DNA of 13,145 bases from Nitrospirae bacterium UBA4572 (GTDB lineage: Bacteria; Nitrospirota; Leptospirillia; Leptospirillales; Leptospirillaceae). Each line of letters opens with the position of its first letter. Within the stretch, counting starts at the first letter, position 1. Positions 1 through 6,403 of the stretch are shown in pieces. A model generated the notes under the pieces. It was given only the letters and a program-made list of their open reading frames with translations. It searched no databases and was not told where the DNA came from. The position numbers were made by a program, and so were the translations under genes. The stretch is from positions 30,151 through 43,295 of the forward strand of contig DGKK01000067.1 of the NCBI GenBank assembly GCA_002387725.1, given 5' to 3'.

Positions 1-864
1 CGCCGACATGGCTTCCTCGGACGGGGCTGGAGCGTCTTCCTCCTCCGGAGCCGGGGGTTCACTATGTCCCGGAGTAGCGAAAACCTCCCGCTTGACCCTC
101 TCCGCATCGGCCTGGGAAATCCGGAGAACAGCCGCAAGGTCCTTTGTCATCGCCGCGCCTCCGAGAGGAACCACACGAACTCCCGAGAGGGCCCCATTCT
201 GATAGAGGACCATCCCTGTCGTTCCTCCGCCGATATCGACGACACAGACCCCCAGCTCCTTGTCGTCCTCCGTCAGCACCGCCCGCGCACTGGCCAGAGG
301 TTGGAGAACAAGATCGCCCTCCCGGACGGTGAGGCCGGCACGCTCGACGCTTCGCTTCAGGTTGGCGAGCACCATATCCGATCCGCGGATAACATGAACC
401 TGGGCCTCAAGCCGTGCCCCCACCATCCCGATCGGATTGAGGATTCCCCCCTGCTCGTCAATGCGATATCCCTTGGGGATCGTGTGAAGAAGCTCGGATG
501 GAGCGCACCCCATCATCGTCCGGGCCTCCTGGAGGATGCGGTCGATATCTGATTCCTGAACCTCCCGATCCTTGAGGGCGATCATGACCCGCTGGTCCTG
601 CCCCTCGATCTCTCCGCCAGCAAACCCCACGACCACGTGAGTTAAGGGATGGCTGGCCTTTCGCCCGGCAATTTCAACGGCTTTTCGTATGGCCGCCACC
701 GTCTGCTGAACATCCACGATCGTCCCGTTCCTGATCCCATGGTGAGTGGAGGCTGTTCCAATCCCGACGATCTCAAACCGGTCTTCCTCGAGGGCCTGCC
801 CGACAAGGGCGCAAACCTTCGTTGATCCAAGATCGATTGCAGCAAAAATCTGTTGGTCCGACAT
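1..864 (-). CDS. ftsA: Cell division protein FtsA (3' end cut off by window edge)
   Basis: Actin-like ATPase that binds FtsZ and tethers the Z-ring to the inner membrane through a C-terminal amphipathic helix, which lies outside this window. The frame is open from ATG 864 to base 1, giving 288 residues of the roughly 410-420 usual for the family. Visible signatures are the phosphate-1 motif DLGSTKVCALVG (about residues 11-22), the segment LTEDDKELGVCVVDIGGGTTG with the phosphate-2 motif DIGGGTTG starting at D210, and a GGAAMTKDLA segment matching the E. coli stretch after that motif. The remainder aligns with E. coli FtsA along its length, including the domain 1C region. The start is supported by GAGGA (871-875) six bases upstream. 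It follows ftsQ after an unusually long 223-nt gap. Oddity: after residue 265 the chain runs into a Pro/Ala/Glu-rich stretch (PPAPEEEDAPAPSEE) where E. coli FtsA has a short connection. Identity is near certain; the C-terminus cannot be judged. Confidence 0.96.
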   Translation of the reverse strand, partial: MSDQQIFAAIDLGSTKVCALVGQALEEDRFEIVGIGTASTHHGIRNGTIVDVQQTVAAIRKAVEIAGRKASHPLTHVVVGFAGGEIEGQDQRVMIALKDREVQESDIDRILQEARTMMGCAPSELLHTIPKGYRIDEQGGILNPIGMVGARLEAQVHVIRGSDMVLANLKRSVERAGLTVREGDLVLQPLASARAVLTEDDKELGVCVVDIGGGTTGMVLYQNGALSGVRVVPLGGAAMTKDLAAVLRISQADAERVKREVFATPGHSEPPAPEEEDAPAPSEEAMSA

Positions 865-926
865 GGGAAATCCTCAAATCAATTTTGACTGTCCCGACAA
901 CATGAAACCACCCTGAGCGCGTGCCC

Positions 927-955
927 ATTTTCGCACAATCCGGGGAGCGCCTCAA
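927..955 (-). promoter_or_regulatory. Weak candidate promoter upstream of ftsA
   Basis: On the minus strand, TTGAGG (950-955) and GAAAAT (927-932) are separated by 17 nt. Each hexamer matches the sigma70 consensus at 4 of 6 positions. The spacing is ideal but the hexamers are poor, and pairs this weak occur by chance. It lies about 60 nt upstream of the ftsA start codon, which is a sensible distance. Confidence 0.22.
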
Positions 956-1010
956 CAGCAGCAAACTGCCAGCAACGAGGCGAAGATGGGAAAAGGTGAA
1001 GATTGCTCCC

Positions 1011-1039
1011 AGCTCCCTTGCCCTTAAACATAAGGAGCT
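1011..1039 (-). repeat. Nested inverted repeats in the ftsQ-ftsA gap
   Basis: On the plus strand, AGCTCCCTT (1011-1019) pairs with AAGGAGCT (1032-1039) with one bulged C. Inside it, CCTTA (1022-1026) and TAAGG (1031-1035) form a perfect 5-bp stem with an AACA loop. The two stems share bases 1032-1035, so they cannot form together. On the minus-strand transcript the structure would lie about 50 nt after the ftsQ stop. There is no following U-tract, so it is not a classical terminator. It could be an RNA stability or attenuation element, or chance. Confidence 0.35.
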
Positions 1040-1087
1040 TGCCAAATAAATGAGGAAAGAGGAATCAAACGGGCCTGTCAGGAGGAG

Positions 1088-1945
1088 CTAGGATCGGACA
1101 GAGGCATGAGATTTCGCAGGATTCTTTTTCGGGGGATCGAGCTCCGGACGCAGTATCAGCATTCCGGAAAAACGAAGGTCCACCGCCTCCGGAACCTTTC
1201 CGGAAACGAGTCCTCCCTTCTGCTTCATGAACGAATCGAAGAGGCGAAAGGGGGCACAGCCCAGATCGGTTCCAAGAATGAGGACCGGGGCTCCGTGGCC
1301 TGGATAGTAGCGGATCTCATGGGGAGAATTCAGGCTGTACCAGCTTCCTTCGGGAGAGCCTTCCTTACGGCACCTTTGGACGATGTGGATTGTCCGGACA
1401 AGACGGCGACCCACATCGTAAGTCAGTGGGGAGCGGACAATGACCTGAGGGAGCGTTCCCGCCCCGGGAAGGCTTTCACCCGAGAGAACCTGCCCTCCGT
1501 CCACAAGAAACGATGAATGGATCGGGGCCGCCTGAGGGCGTTGGAACTGAAACGCCAAAAGTCCGTAGGAAGGAAGAAGAACTGCAACCGGGGCCTTCAG
1601 ACGGACCCGGACAATCCGCCCTTCGCCTGGCAGGAGCTTGATGCTTGCCCGCAAGATCCATGGGTGCTCGCGGACCAGAGACTCCAGGAGACTTCGGTTG
1701 GAAGAGGGAAGAGTTTTGAATGCCAGAGGAGTGACCCACCCCCGCACCGTATCGTCGGAGACGACCGGAGGACCGGAGACGAATGTCCGAAGAAGATGGT
1801 GAGGCATACGGGAGAGCCCCGCCACGACGACTCCGGCCCAGCCTATCCAGAAAAGAACAAAGAGCACATAGCGACCGGATTTGGGACGGATCTTGCGTAA
1901 CGACCCAGTCTCCGGAATGGCGGGGTCAGGGACCGGCTTGTCCAT
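1088..1945 (-). CDS. ftsQ: Cell division protein FtsQ / DivIB family
   Basis: Bitopic divisome protein that, in known systems, recruits FtsB/FtsL and links early and late division proteins; most of it lies in the periplasm. The 285-residue product has the expected build: a short cytoplasmic N-terminus with basic residues (about 1-25), one membrane helix (YVLFVLFWIGWAGVVVAGL, about 26-44), a POTRA-like region (about 60-118, with HPWILRASIKLLPG and an arginine-rich beta strand), and a C-terminal beta domain ending in VDLRFSGMLILRPE, the usual last FtsQ strand. A basic tail of about 17 residues follows. Its ATG shares one base with the ddl stop (TAATG), and I see no Shine-Dalgarno just upstream, so translation probably depends on coupling to ddl. 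FtsQ sequences diverge strongly; the call rests on layout, the C-terminal strand and the position between ddl and ftsA. Confidence 0.92.
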   Translation of the reverse strand: MDKPVPDPAIPETGSLRKIRPKSGRYVLFVLFWIGWAGVVVAGLSRMPHHLLRTFVSGPPVVSDDTVRGWVTPLAFKTLPSSNRSLLESLVREHPWILRASIKLLPGEGRIVRVRLKAPVAVLLPSYGLLAFQFQRPQAAPIHSSFLVDGGQVLSGESLPGAGTLPQVIVRSPLTYDVGRRLVRTIHIVQRCRKEGSPEGSWYSLNSPHEIRYYPGHGAPVLILGTDLGCAPFRLFDSFMKQKGGLVSGKVPEAVDLRFSGMLILRPELDPPKKNPAKSHASVRS

Positions 1946-2925
1946 TATCGGCCGGATACGGCTGGGAACTCCCTCTTTTCATCGAGGGAGGCCGTTGCGA
2001 TGAGCTCGATGATCAGATCGGTAAAGGAAAGGCCTTCGTGGGAGGCAATCTCCGGAAGAAGGGAGGTCGGGGTGAGTCCCGGGAGGGTATTGATCTCCAG
2101 GATGACAAAGACCCCTTCATCGTTCAGGATCGTGTCGAGCCGACAGGCACCACGCACATCAAGGACCCGGCAGGCTTCAATGGTAATCCGGGACAGCTCC
2201 GAGGACTCGTCCGGGGTCAGCGGGGCCGGACTGATATGGCGAGAGCCTCCGGGAACATACTTGGAGGCATAGGTATAAAAAGGCTCGGCCTTGTCTGGAA
2301 TGATCTCGATGGCCCCAAGATAGCGCCCTGAAAGGATGGCGGACTGGATCTCCCGACCTGGGATCAGCTGCTCCACAAGAACCCAATGGGAATAGCGGCC
2401 GGCTTCGGAGACGGCATCCGCCAGATCCTCGCGTCTCAGGACCCTTTTGACGCCGATCGAAGAGCCCGCAGCTTCAGGCTTGACCATATAGGGGGGATCA
2501 AAGGAGATATAGCCGGGATTAAATGACTCTTCCGTTCGATGGGCATAGGTCAGGGGAACCGCCAGCCCTCTCTCGCGAAAGAGGGCACGCGAGCGCATCT
2601 TGGACATCCCGATCGCCGACGCCAGGACACCCGACCCGGTATAGGGAATCTTCATCGTCTCGAGAAAGCCCTGGAGTGTTCCGTTCTCTCCGCCGCCTCC
2701 ATGGGTTGCCAGGAAGGCCACATCCGGGGAAAAGTCTGTCAGCGTTTTGGCCAGAGATCGATCCGCCTCGAATTCCCCGACCTCGAAGCCGGCCTTTCGG
2801 AGCGCCTCCGCCACCGCCTTTCCCGAAACGCGGGAAATCTCCGCCTCATCGGAATCTCCCCCCGCAAGCACCGCCACACGACGAATCCCTTTTGTGGTCA
2901 GATACTCACGGCTCACGCGTTCCAT
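1945..2925 (-). CDS. ddl: D-alanine--D-alanine ligase (Ddl)
   Basis: Cytoplasmic ATP-grasp enzyme that joins two D-alanines using ATP; the dipeptide is the substrate of MurF encoded upstream. The 326 residues carry the N-terminal GGDSDEAEIS segment (E27 matches E. coli DdlB E15), the signature HGGGGENGTLQG (75-86, fitting the H-G-x-x-G-E-[DN]-G pattern), SSIG (155-158) of the ATP-binding loop, and K222-Y223 in YASKY. The latter corresponds to the DdlB omega-loop tyrosine linked to D-Ala rather than D-lactate specificity. The metal and catalytic set R262, D264, E277 and N279 lies in EINTLPGLTPTSLLP. All key residues are present and the length is slightly above E. coli DdlB (306). The start ATG lies inside the murB 3' end (13-nt overlap), with AGGTGA just upstream. 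An in-frame GTG four codons later is a possible alternative start. Confidence 0.97.
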   Translation of the reverse strand: MERVSREYLTTKGIRRVAVLAGGDSDEAEISRVSGKAVAEALRKAGFEVGEFEADRSLAKTLTDFSPDVAFLATHGGGGENGTLQGFLETMKIPYTGSGVLASAIGMSKMRSRALFRERGLAVPLTYAHRTEESFNPGYISFDPPYMVKPEAAGSSIGVKRVLRREDLADAVSEAGRYSHWVLVEQLIPGREIQSAILSGRYLGAIEIIPDKAEPFYTYASKYVPGGSRHISPAPLTPDESSELSRITIEACRVLDVRGACRLDTILNDEGVFVILEINTLPGLTPTSLLPEIASHEGLSFTDLIIELIATASLDEKREFPAVSGR

Positions 2926-3869
2926 ACTCTCACCTCAGGCTCCAGAATGACTCCCCATTGTTTCAGGACGGCCTCCGCCACTATGGCCAAGAGCTCTAGA
3001 AACTCGCTGGCCTTTCCCCCTCCCGTATTCACAAAGAAGTTGGCATGGCGGGGAGAGACCATCACCCCCCCTACGGATCGGCCCTTCATGCCGCACTCTT
3101 CGATCAGGCGGCCGGCGGAATACCCCGGAGGACCACCTGAAGGATTCCGGAAGACCGAGCCCAGACTGGGCTCGTCAAGCGGCTGTGTCGAACGGCGATA
3201 ATCAAGATGGGACATAAGTTTGGCCTGACACTCCGCCGGATCGGCCAAGGTTCCGCGCAGGCGGGCGGACAGGACAACGGATTTTTCCTGAATATGACGC
3301 TGGGGAGCTGACGGATCCCCTGCGGAGATCTCGAGCAAGGCCGAGGTTCGATAACCATACCTTAGATCCTGAGGAAGGAGGATGTCGCTTCCCCCGCTTC
3401 CCGTTGCGACCACGAGGCTTTCGCAAAGATCCGACCACTGCCCGCTTCCGGCTCCGGCATTCATGACGGCCGCCCCGCCCACCGTCCCAGGAATTCCGGA
3501 GAGGAATTCAAATCCGGTGACGCCCCGGCGAGCCGCATCCCGAGCCAGCGCCGGAAGGGAGAGCCCGGCATCGACATCCACACTCCCATCGGGGTGCCAT
3601 CGGGACCCGGATCCACCATCTCCGTGCTCGAAGCGGACCAGGGTTCCTCCCAGCCCGGCGTCGGGAAACAGAATATTGCTCCCCCTTCCCACAAAGGCTA
3701 GGGGGCCAGGGATTTCCCCCCGGTGATACATGTCGAGCACATCCCCAAAAACCTCGCTCGAAGAAAGGGAGACAACCGCCTCCACCGCTCCCCCGATGCG
3801 AATCGAGGAAAAACGGCTCAGGCGCTCACGGCATCGGAGGCGTGGGCGGAGACGGATCGCGGTTGCCAC
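2913..3869 (-). CDS. murB: UDP-N-acetylenolpyruvoylglucosamine reductase (MurB)
   Basis: FAD- and NADPH-dependent cytoplasmic reductase that turns UDP-GlcNAc-enolpyruvate into UDP-MurNAc, the substrate of MurC encoded just upstream. The 318 residues show the FAD-binding run SSIRIGG (21-27), GRGSNILFPDAGLGG (61-75), GIPGTVGGAAVMNAGA (125-140), YRTS with R174, the GSVFRNP motif with the proton-donor serine S238, GRLIEECGMKG, and the C-terminal LEPEV glutamate E310. The pattern looks like the shorter type II MurB. The start is GTG 3869: it is the only start codon between an upstream in-frame stop and the first conserved motif, and AAGGA sits nine bases upstream (3879-3883). This makes murB overlap the end of murC by 52 nt in another frame. 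The 3' end overlaps ddl by 13 nt. Confidence 0.96.
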   Translation of the reverse strand: MATAIRLRPRLRCRERLSRFSSIRIGGAVEAVVSLSSSEVFGDVLDMYHRGEIPGPLAFVGRGSNILFPDAGLGGTLVRFEHGDGGSGSRWHPDGSVDVDAGLSLPALARDAARRGVTGFEFLSGIPGTVGGAAVMNAGAGSGQWSDLCESLVVATGSGGSDILLPQDLRYGYRTSALLEISAGDPSAPQRHIQEKSVVLSARLRGTLADPAECQAKLMSHLDYRRSTQPLDEPSLGSVFRNPSGGPPGYSAGRLIEECGMKGRSVGGVMVSPRHANFFVNTGGGKASEFLELLAIVAEAVLKQWGVILEPEVRVWNA

Positions 3870-5233
3870 AGAAGATAGTCCTTTCCAAGTCGAGTGATAT
3901 CACCGGCTCCCAAGGTCAAGAGAAGGTCGCCCGGCTTGAGCATTCCATTGAGACGCTCAACCCAGCGGTCCCGGCGAGGCTCATAATCCACCCGGTCGTC
4001 CCATCGGTCCCGCATCTTTCGGTAAAGTCCCTCGCTCCCGATTCCCGGAATGGGATCCTCTCCCGCCGAATAGATTTCGGTCACAAGGATCTTGTCCGCA
4101 TCGGAAAAAGACTCAATGAAGGCATTCTGGAGGTCCCGAACCCGGGTGAAGCGATGTGGCTGAAAGACGGCCACGATGCGGCGACCCGGATAGGCCAGAC
4201 GTGCCGCAGCGAGAGTGGCCCGAATTTCTGTGGGATGGTGGCCATAATCGTCCACCACGATGACCCCGTCACGCTCCCCCAATAAAGTGAAGCGTCGACC
4301 GACACTTTCGAAGCGAGACAATGCCTGCCTCATGAGATCCGGCGAGATTTCGAGGCAAATTCCTGCACAAATGGCCGCCAGGGCATTCAGGATATTGTGC
4401 ATTCCGGGGACATGAAGAGAAAAGCGCCCCCAGCAGGCCCCATCAACCCTTACGTCGAAGGATGAACCCACACCTTCATGGACGATATTCTCAGCGCGAA
4501 CGCGGGCGGCCGAAGAAAGGCCATAGGTCAGAGGGATGGTGGAGATTCGCTCAATGAGGGCGGCAACGCCGGGATCATCGATACAGAGAATTCCGATACC
4601 TCCCTCGTCTCCCGTATCGAGGTAAGTCGAAAACGCTTGAATGAGGTTGTCAAAGGTTCCATAAAAATCCATGTGCTCGCGGTCGATGTTTGTGACGATC
4701 CGGAGACGGGGCGCAAGCTTCATAAAAGAGCCGTCGCTTTCATCGGCCTCCGTGACAAAGTAGCGCGACCGCCCCACCAAGGCACATCCCGGAAAGCTTG
4801 AGACCCTCCCTCCCACGACACACGTTGGATCAAGACCCGCGGACACAAGAAGGGAGGCCACCATCGATGTGGTTGTCGTCTTGCCGTGGGACCCCGTCAC
4901 GGCAATCCCGTAGGAGGGGTTCACGAGGGAGGCCAGCATTTCTCCCCTGTGGACAATGGGGATGCCTCGCGTCACGGCGGCAATCCATTCGGGATTGCTG
5001 TGGCGTATGGCCGAGGAAACGACCACCTTCCCGACATCCCCAGAAAGATGGTCGGCCGAGTGGCCCGAAAAGATTGTGGCACCCTTCTCGGCAAGTCGCC
5101 GGGTGCACTCGTTGGCACCCTGATCAGAACCCGAAACAGGAATGCCTCTTTCAAGCAAGATCTCCGCAATCGGAGCCATTCCCGCTCCGCCGATCCCGAT
5201 AAAATGAACCATGGCCCCCTTTGCCTTCCTCAT
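3818..5233 (-). CDS. murC: UDP-N-acetylmuramate--L-alanine ligase (MurC)
   Basis: First of the four Mur amino-acid ligases; adds L-alanine to UDP-MurNAc with ATP in the cytoplasm. The 471-residue product has the three Mur-ligase domains: an N-terminal Rossmann-like domain with HFIGIGGAGM (10-19), the central ATPase domain with the P-loop TGSHGKTTTT (113-122), EADESDGSF (162-170), TNIDREHMDFYGTFD (181-195) and PGMHNILNALAA (276-287), and the C-terminal domain with DDYGHHPTEI (328-337) and FQPHRFTR (357-364). No key residue is missing. ATG 5233 is preferred because GGAGG lies five bases upstream; ATG at residue 8 is a second option. It is the first gene after a 108-nt gap containing a strong promoter, so it probably heads its own transcript for murC-murB-ddl-ftsQ as well as receiving read-through from murG. 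Confidence 0.98.
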   Translation of the reverse strand: MRKAKGAMVHFIGIGGAGMAPIAEILLERGIPVSGSDQGANECTRRLAEKGATIFSGHSADHLSGDVGKVVVSSAIRHSNPEWIAAVTRGIPIVHRGEMLASLVNPSYGIAVTGSHGKTTTTSMVASLLVSAGLDPTCVVGGRVSSFPGCALVGRSRYFVTEADESDGSFMKLAPRLRIVTNIDREHMDFYGTFDNLIQAFSTYLDTGDEGGIGILCIDDPGVAALIERISTIPLTYGLSSAARVRAENIVHEGVGSSFDVRVDGACWGRFSLHVPGMHNILNALAAICAGICLEISPDLMRQALSRFESVGRRFTLLGERDGVIVVDDYGHHPTEIRATLAAARLAYPGRRIVAVFQPHRFTRVRDLQNAFIESFSDADKILVTEIYSAGEDPIPGIGSEGLYRKMRDRWDDRVDYEPRRDRWVERLNGMLKPGDLLLTLGAGDITRLGKDYLLWQPRSVSAHASDAVSA

Positions 5234-5257
5234 CCGGTCCTCCAGCGTTTCGGGTTC

Positions 5258-5286
5258 ATTGTAGCGGATCTCCCTGAAATTTCCAA
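5258..5286 (-). promoter_or_regulatory. Strong sigma70-type promoter upstream of murC
   Basis: Minus-strand TTGGAA (5281-5286) and TACAAT (5258-5263) are separated by exactly 17 nt. The -10 hexamer matches TATAAT at 5 of 6 positions and the -35 matches TTGACA at 4 of 6. Transcription would begin near 5251, leaving a leader of under 20 nt that contains the murC GGAGG site. It lies in the only sizeable gap of the mur section. The prediction is from sequence only. Confidence 0.65.
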
Positions 5287-5289
5287 GGT

Positions 5290-5306
5290 TTTCCGTGTGA
5301 CGGAAA
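5290..5306 (-). repeat. Perfect 7-bp dyad just upstream of the murC promoter
   Basis: TTTCCGT (5290-5296) and ACGGAAA (5300-5306) are perfect inverted repeats around a 3-base centre, placed directly upstream of the murC -35 box, roughly where an activator or UP-element contact would lie. As RNA it could form a tight hairpin after murG, but no T-run follows on the minus strand, so an intrinsic terminator is unlikely. An operator-like site or a murG transcript 3'-end structure are both possible. Confidence 0.4.
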
Positions 5307-5341
5307 TCAACCCTTCAAAAATTTTATGGCCTGTTGTTTTT

Positions 5342-6403
5342 TCACAATCGTGACAACCACTCCGAGGCAGGAACACCCGGAGAAAGCTTCCAGGCTCCCA
5401 TCCCTGTCGCGTACAGGAGGGAGCTATCGGACAGGATTCGGGCAAGGTCGGCCGCACAAGACTCTATGCCCAAAAGTCGCTCCTCTTCCCAGCACCACCC
5501 TCCTCCACTCTCTTCGACGGCTCGCGCATTTTCCTTCTGGTGGCCTCCCGCAGAATGGGGGAAAGGGCAATAAATCGCAGGGGTTCCTGAAGCCGTTATC
5601 TCCGCTACTGTCATGGCTCCCGCACGGGCAATCACAAGAGACTGGCTCCCCAGGAGAGAGGCAATCTCCGGCAGAAAACCTTCGACACGAACAGAAAGAC
5701 CCAGCCTCTGATATCGCTCCCGCGTCGACTCAACCCATCTTTCCCCCGATTGATGGATGATCTCGACGCTCCGCGACGGAATGTGCGGGAGCGTTCGGGC
5801 CAGGATTTCCGGTACACGCTCGTTCAAAACCCGAGCCCCCTGGCTTCCTCCCATAACAAGAATTTTGAGGGGTCTGCCTTCAAAACGATCCCGATCCGGA
5901 GCCGGGCGGCGCACATCAGGGGCCAGGGGGATTCCCCCATCCGAGCTCCATCCGTAAACCACCCGCCTGGCCAATGGCCCCAAAACCCTGTTGGCAAGTC
6001 CTGCGACCCTGTTTGGCTCGATGAGGACGATCGGAATCCCTAAAATCCGGGCGGCAACAATGACAGGCACCTGAACATACCCGCCCGTTCCAATCACCAG
6101 CCCGGGGCGAAAGTCTCGCACGAGCCCCAGGGCCGATCCGGTTCCCCTCAGTATGGCAAGGACCCCTGAAACTTTTCCGGACCAGGACTTCCCCACAACC
6201 CCCCCGGCACGAATGGGAGAAAAGGGGATACCCGCCCGAGAGGCGAGTCGCTCCTCAAGACTTCCGGGCGTCCCGGCATAGAGAACGGGACGTGAGGAGA
6301 AGCGCTGGTGAGCTCTCGCGATTTCGATCGCCGGAACGACATGGCCACCCGTACCCCCCCCTGTGATGAGGAGGCTCTTTTGGGGTTCATAGAGAGGGGG
6401 CAA
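5342..6403 (-). CDS. murG: Undecaprenyl-PP-MurNAc-pentapeptide GlcNAc transferase (MurG)
   Basis: Peripheral inner-membrane GT-B glycosyltransferase that moves GlcNAc from UDP-GlcNAc to lipid I, making lipid II. Motifs (numbered from the TTG start): GGGTGGH at 15-21, GTGGY at 105-109, EPN at 129-131, GGSQGA at 185-190, RAGAMTVAEI with the UDP-binding glutamate at about 268, and HQ at 288-289. Start choice: the frame is open upstream to an ATG at 6496, but that would add 31 unconserved residues read out of frame over the ftsW end. TTG 6403 has GAGGAA seven bases upstream and gives 353 residues, close to the 355 of E. coli MurG, with the first glycine loop at the normal distance from the N-terminus. 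It overlaps ftsW by 17 nt. An ATG touching the ftsW stop (6390) is in the wrong frame. Confidence 0.95.
   Translation of the reverse strand: MPPLYEPQKSLLITGGGTGGHVVPAIEIARAHQRFSSRPVLYAGTPGSLEERLASRAGIPFSPIRAGGVVGKSWSGKVSGVLAILRGTGSALGLVRDFRPGLVIGTGGYVQVPVIVAARILGIPIVLIEPNRVAGLANRVLGPLARRVVYGWSSDGGIPLAPDVRRPAPDRDRFEGRPLKILVMGGSQGARVLNERVPEILARTLPHIPSRSVEIIHQSGERWVESTRERYQRLGLSVRVEGFLPEIASLLGSQSLVIARAGAMTVAEITASGTPAIYCPFPHSAGGHQKENARAVEESGGGWCWEEERLLGIESCAADLARILSDSSLLYATGMGAWKLSPGVPASEWLSRL

Larger units (their letters stand above)
865..1087 (-). other. 223-nt ftsQ-ftsA intergenic leader
   Basis: Gap between the ftsQ stop and the ftsA start, the longest non-coding stretch in the window. It holds the ftsA Shine-Dalgarno (871-875), a small set of inverted repeats at 1011-1039, and a weak promoter-like pair at 927-955. 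A minus-strand reading frame from a TTG at 1045 enters the gap, but it lacks a ribosome site and continues out of frame through ftsA, so I do not call it a gene. I see no poly-T tract typical of an intrinsic terminator. Because the other junctions in this block overlap, the gap suggests separate control of ftsA (and of ftsZ beyond it); this is inference. Confidence 0.6.

Noticed and set aside
773..1045. 90-codon minus-strand frame starting in the ftsQ-ftsA gap
   Set aside because: It begins with TTG without a ribosome site, runs out of frame into ftsA and resembles no family.
5290..5306. Dyad read as an intrinsic terminator after murG
   Set aside because: No T-run follows the stem on the minus strand and the stem is only 7 bp with moderate GC, so termination is unlikely; it is kept only as a possible regulatory dyad.
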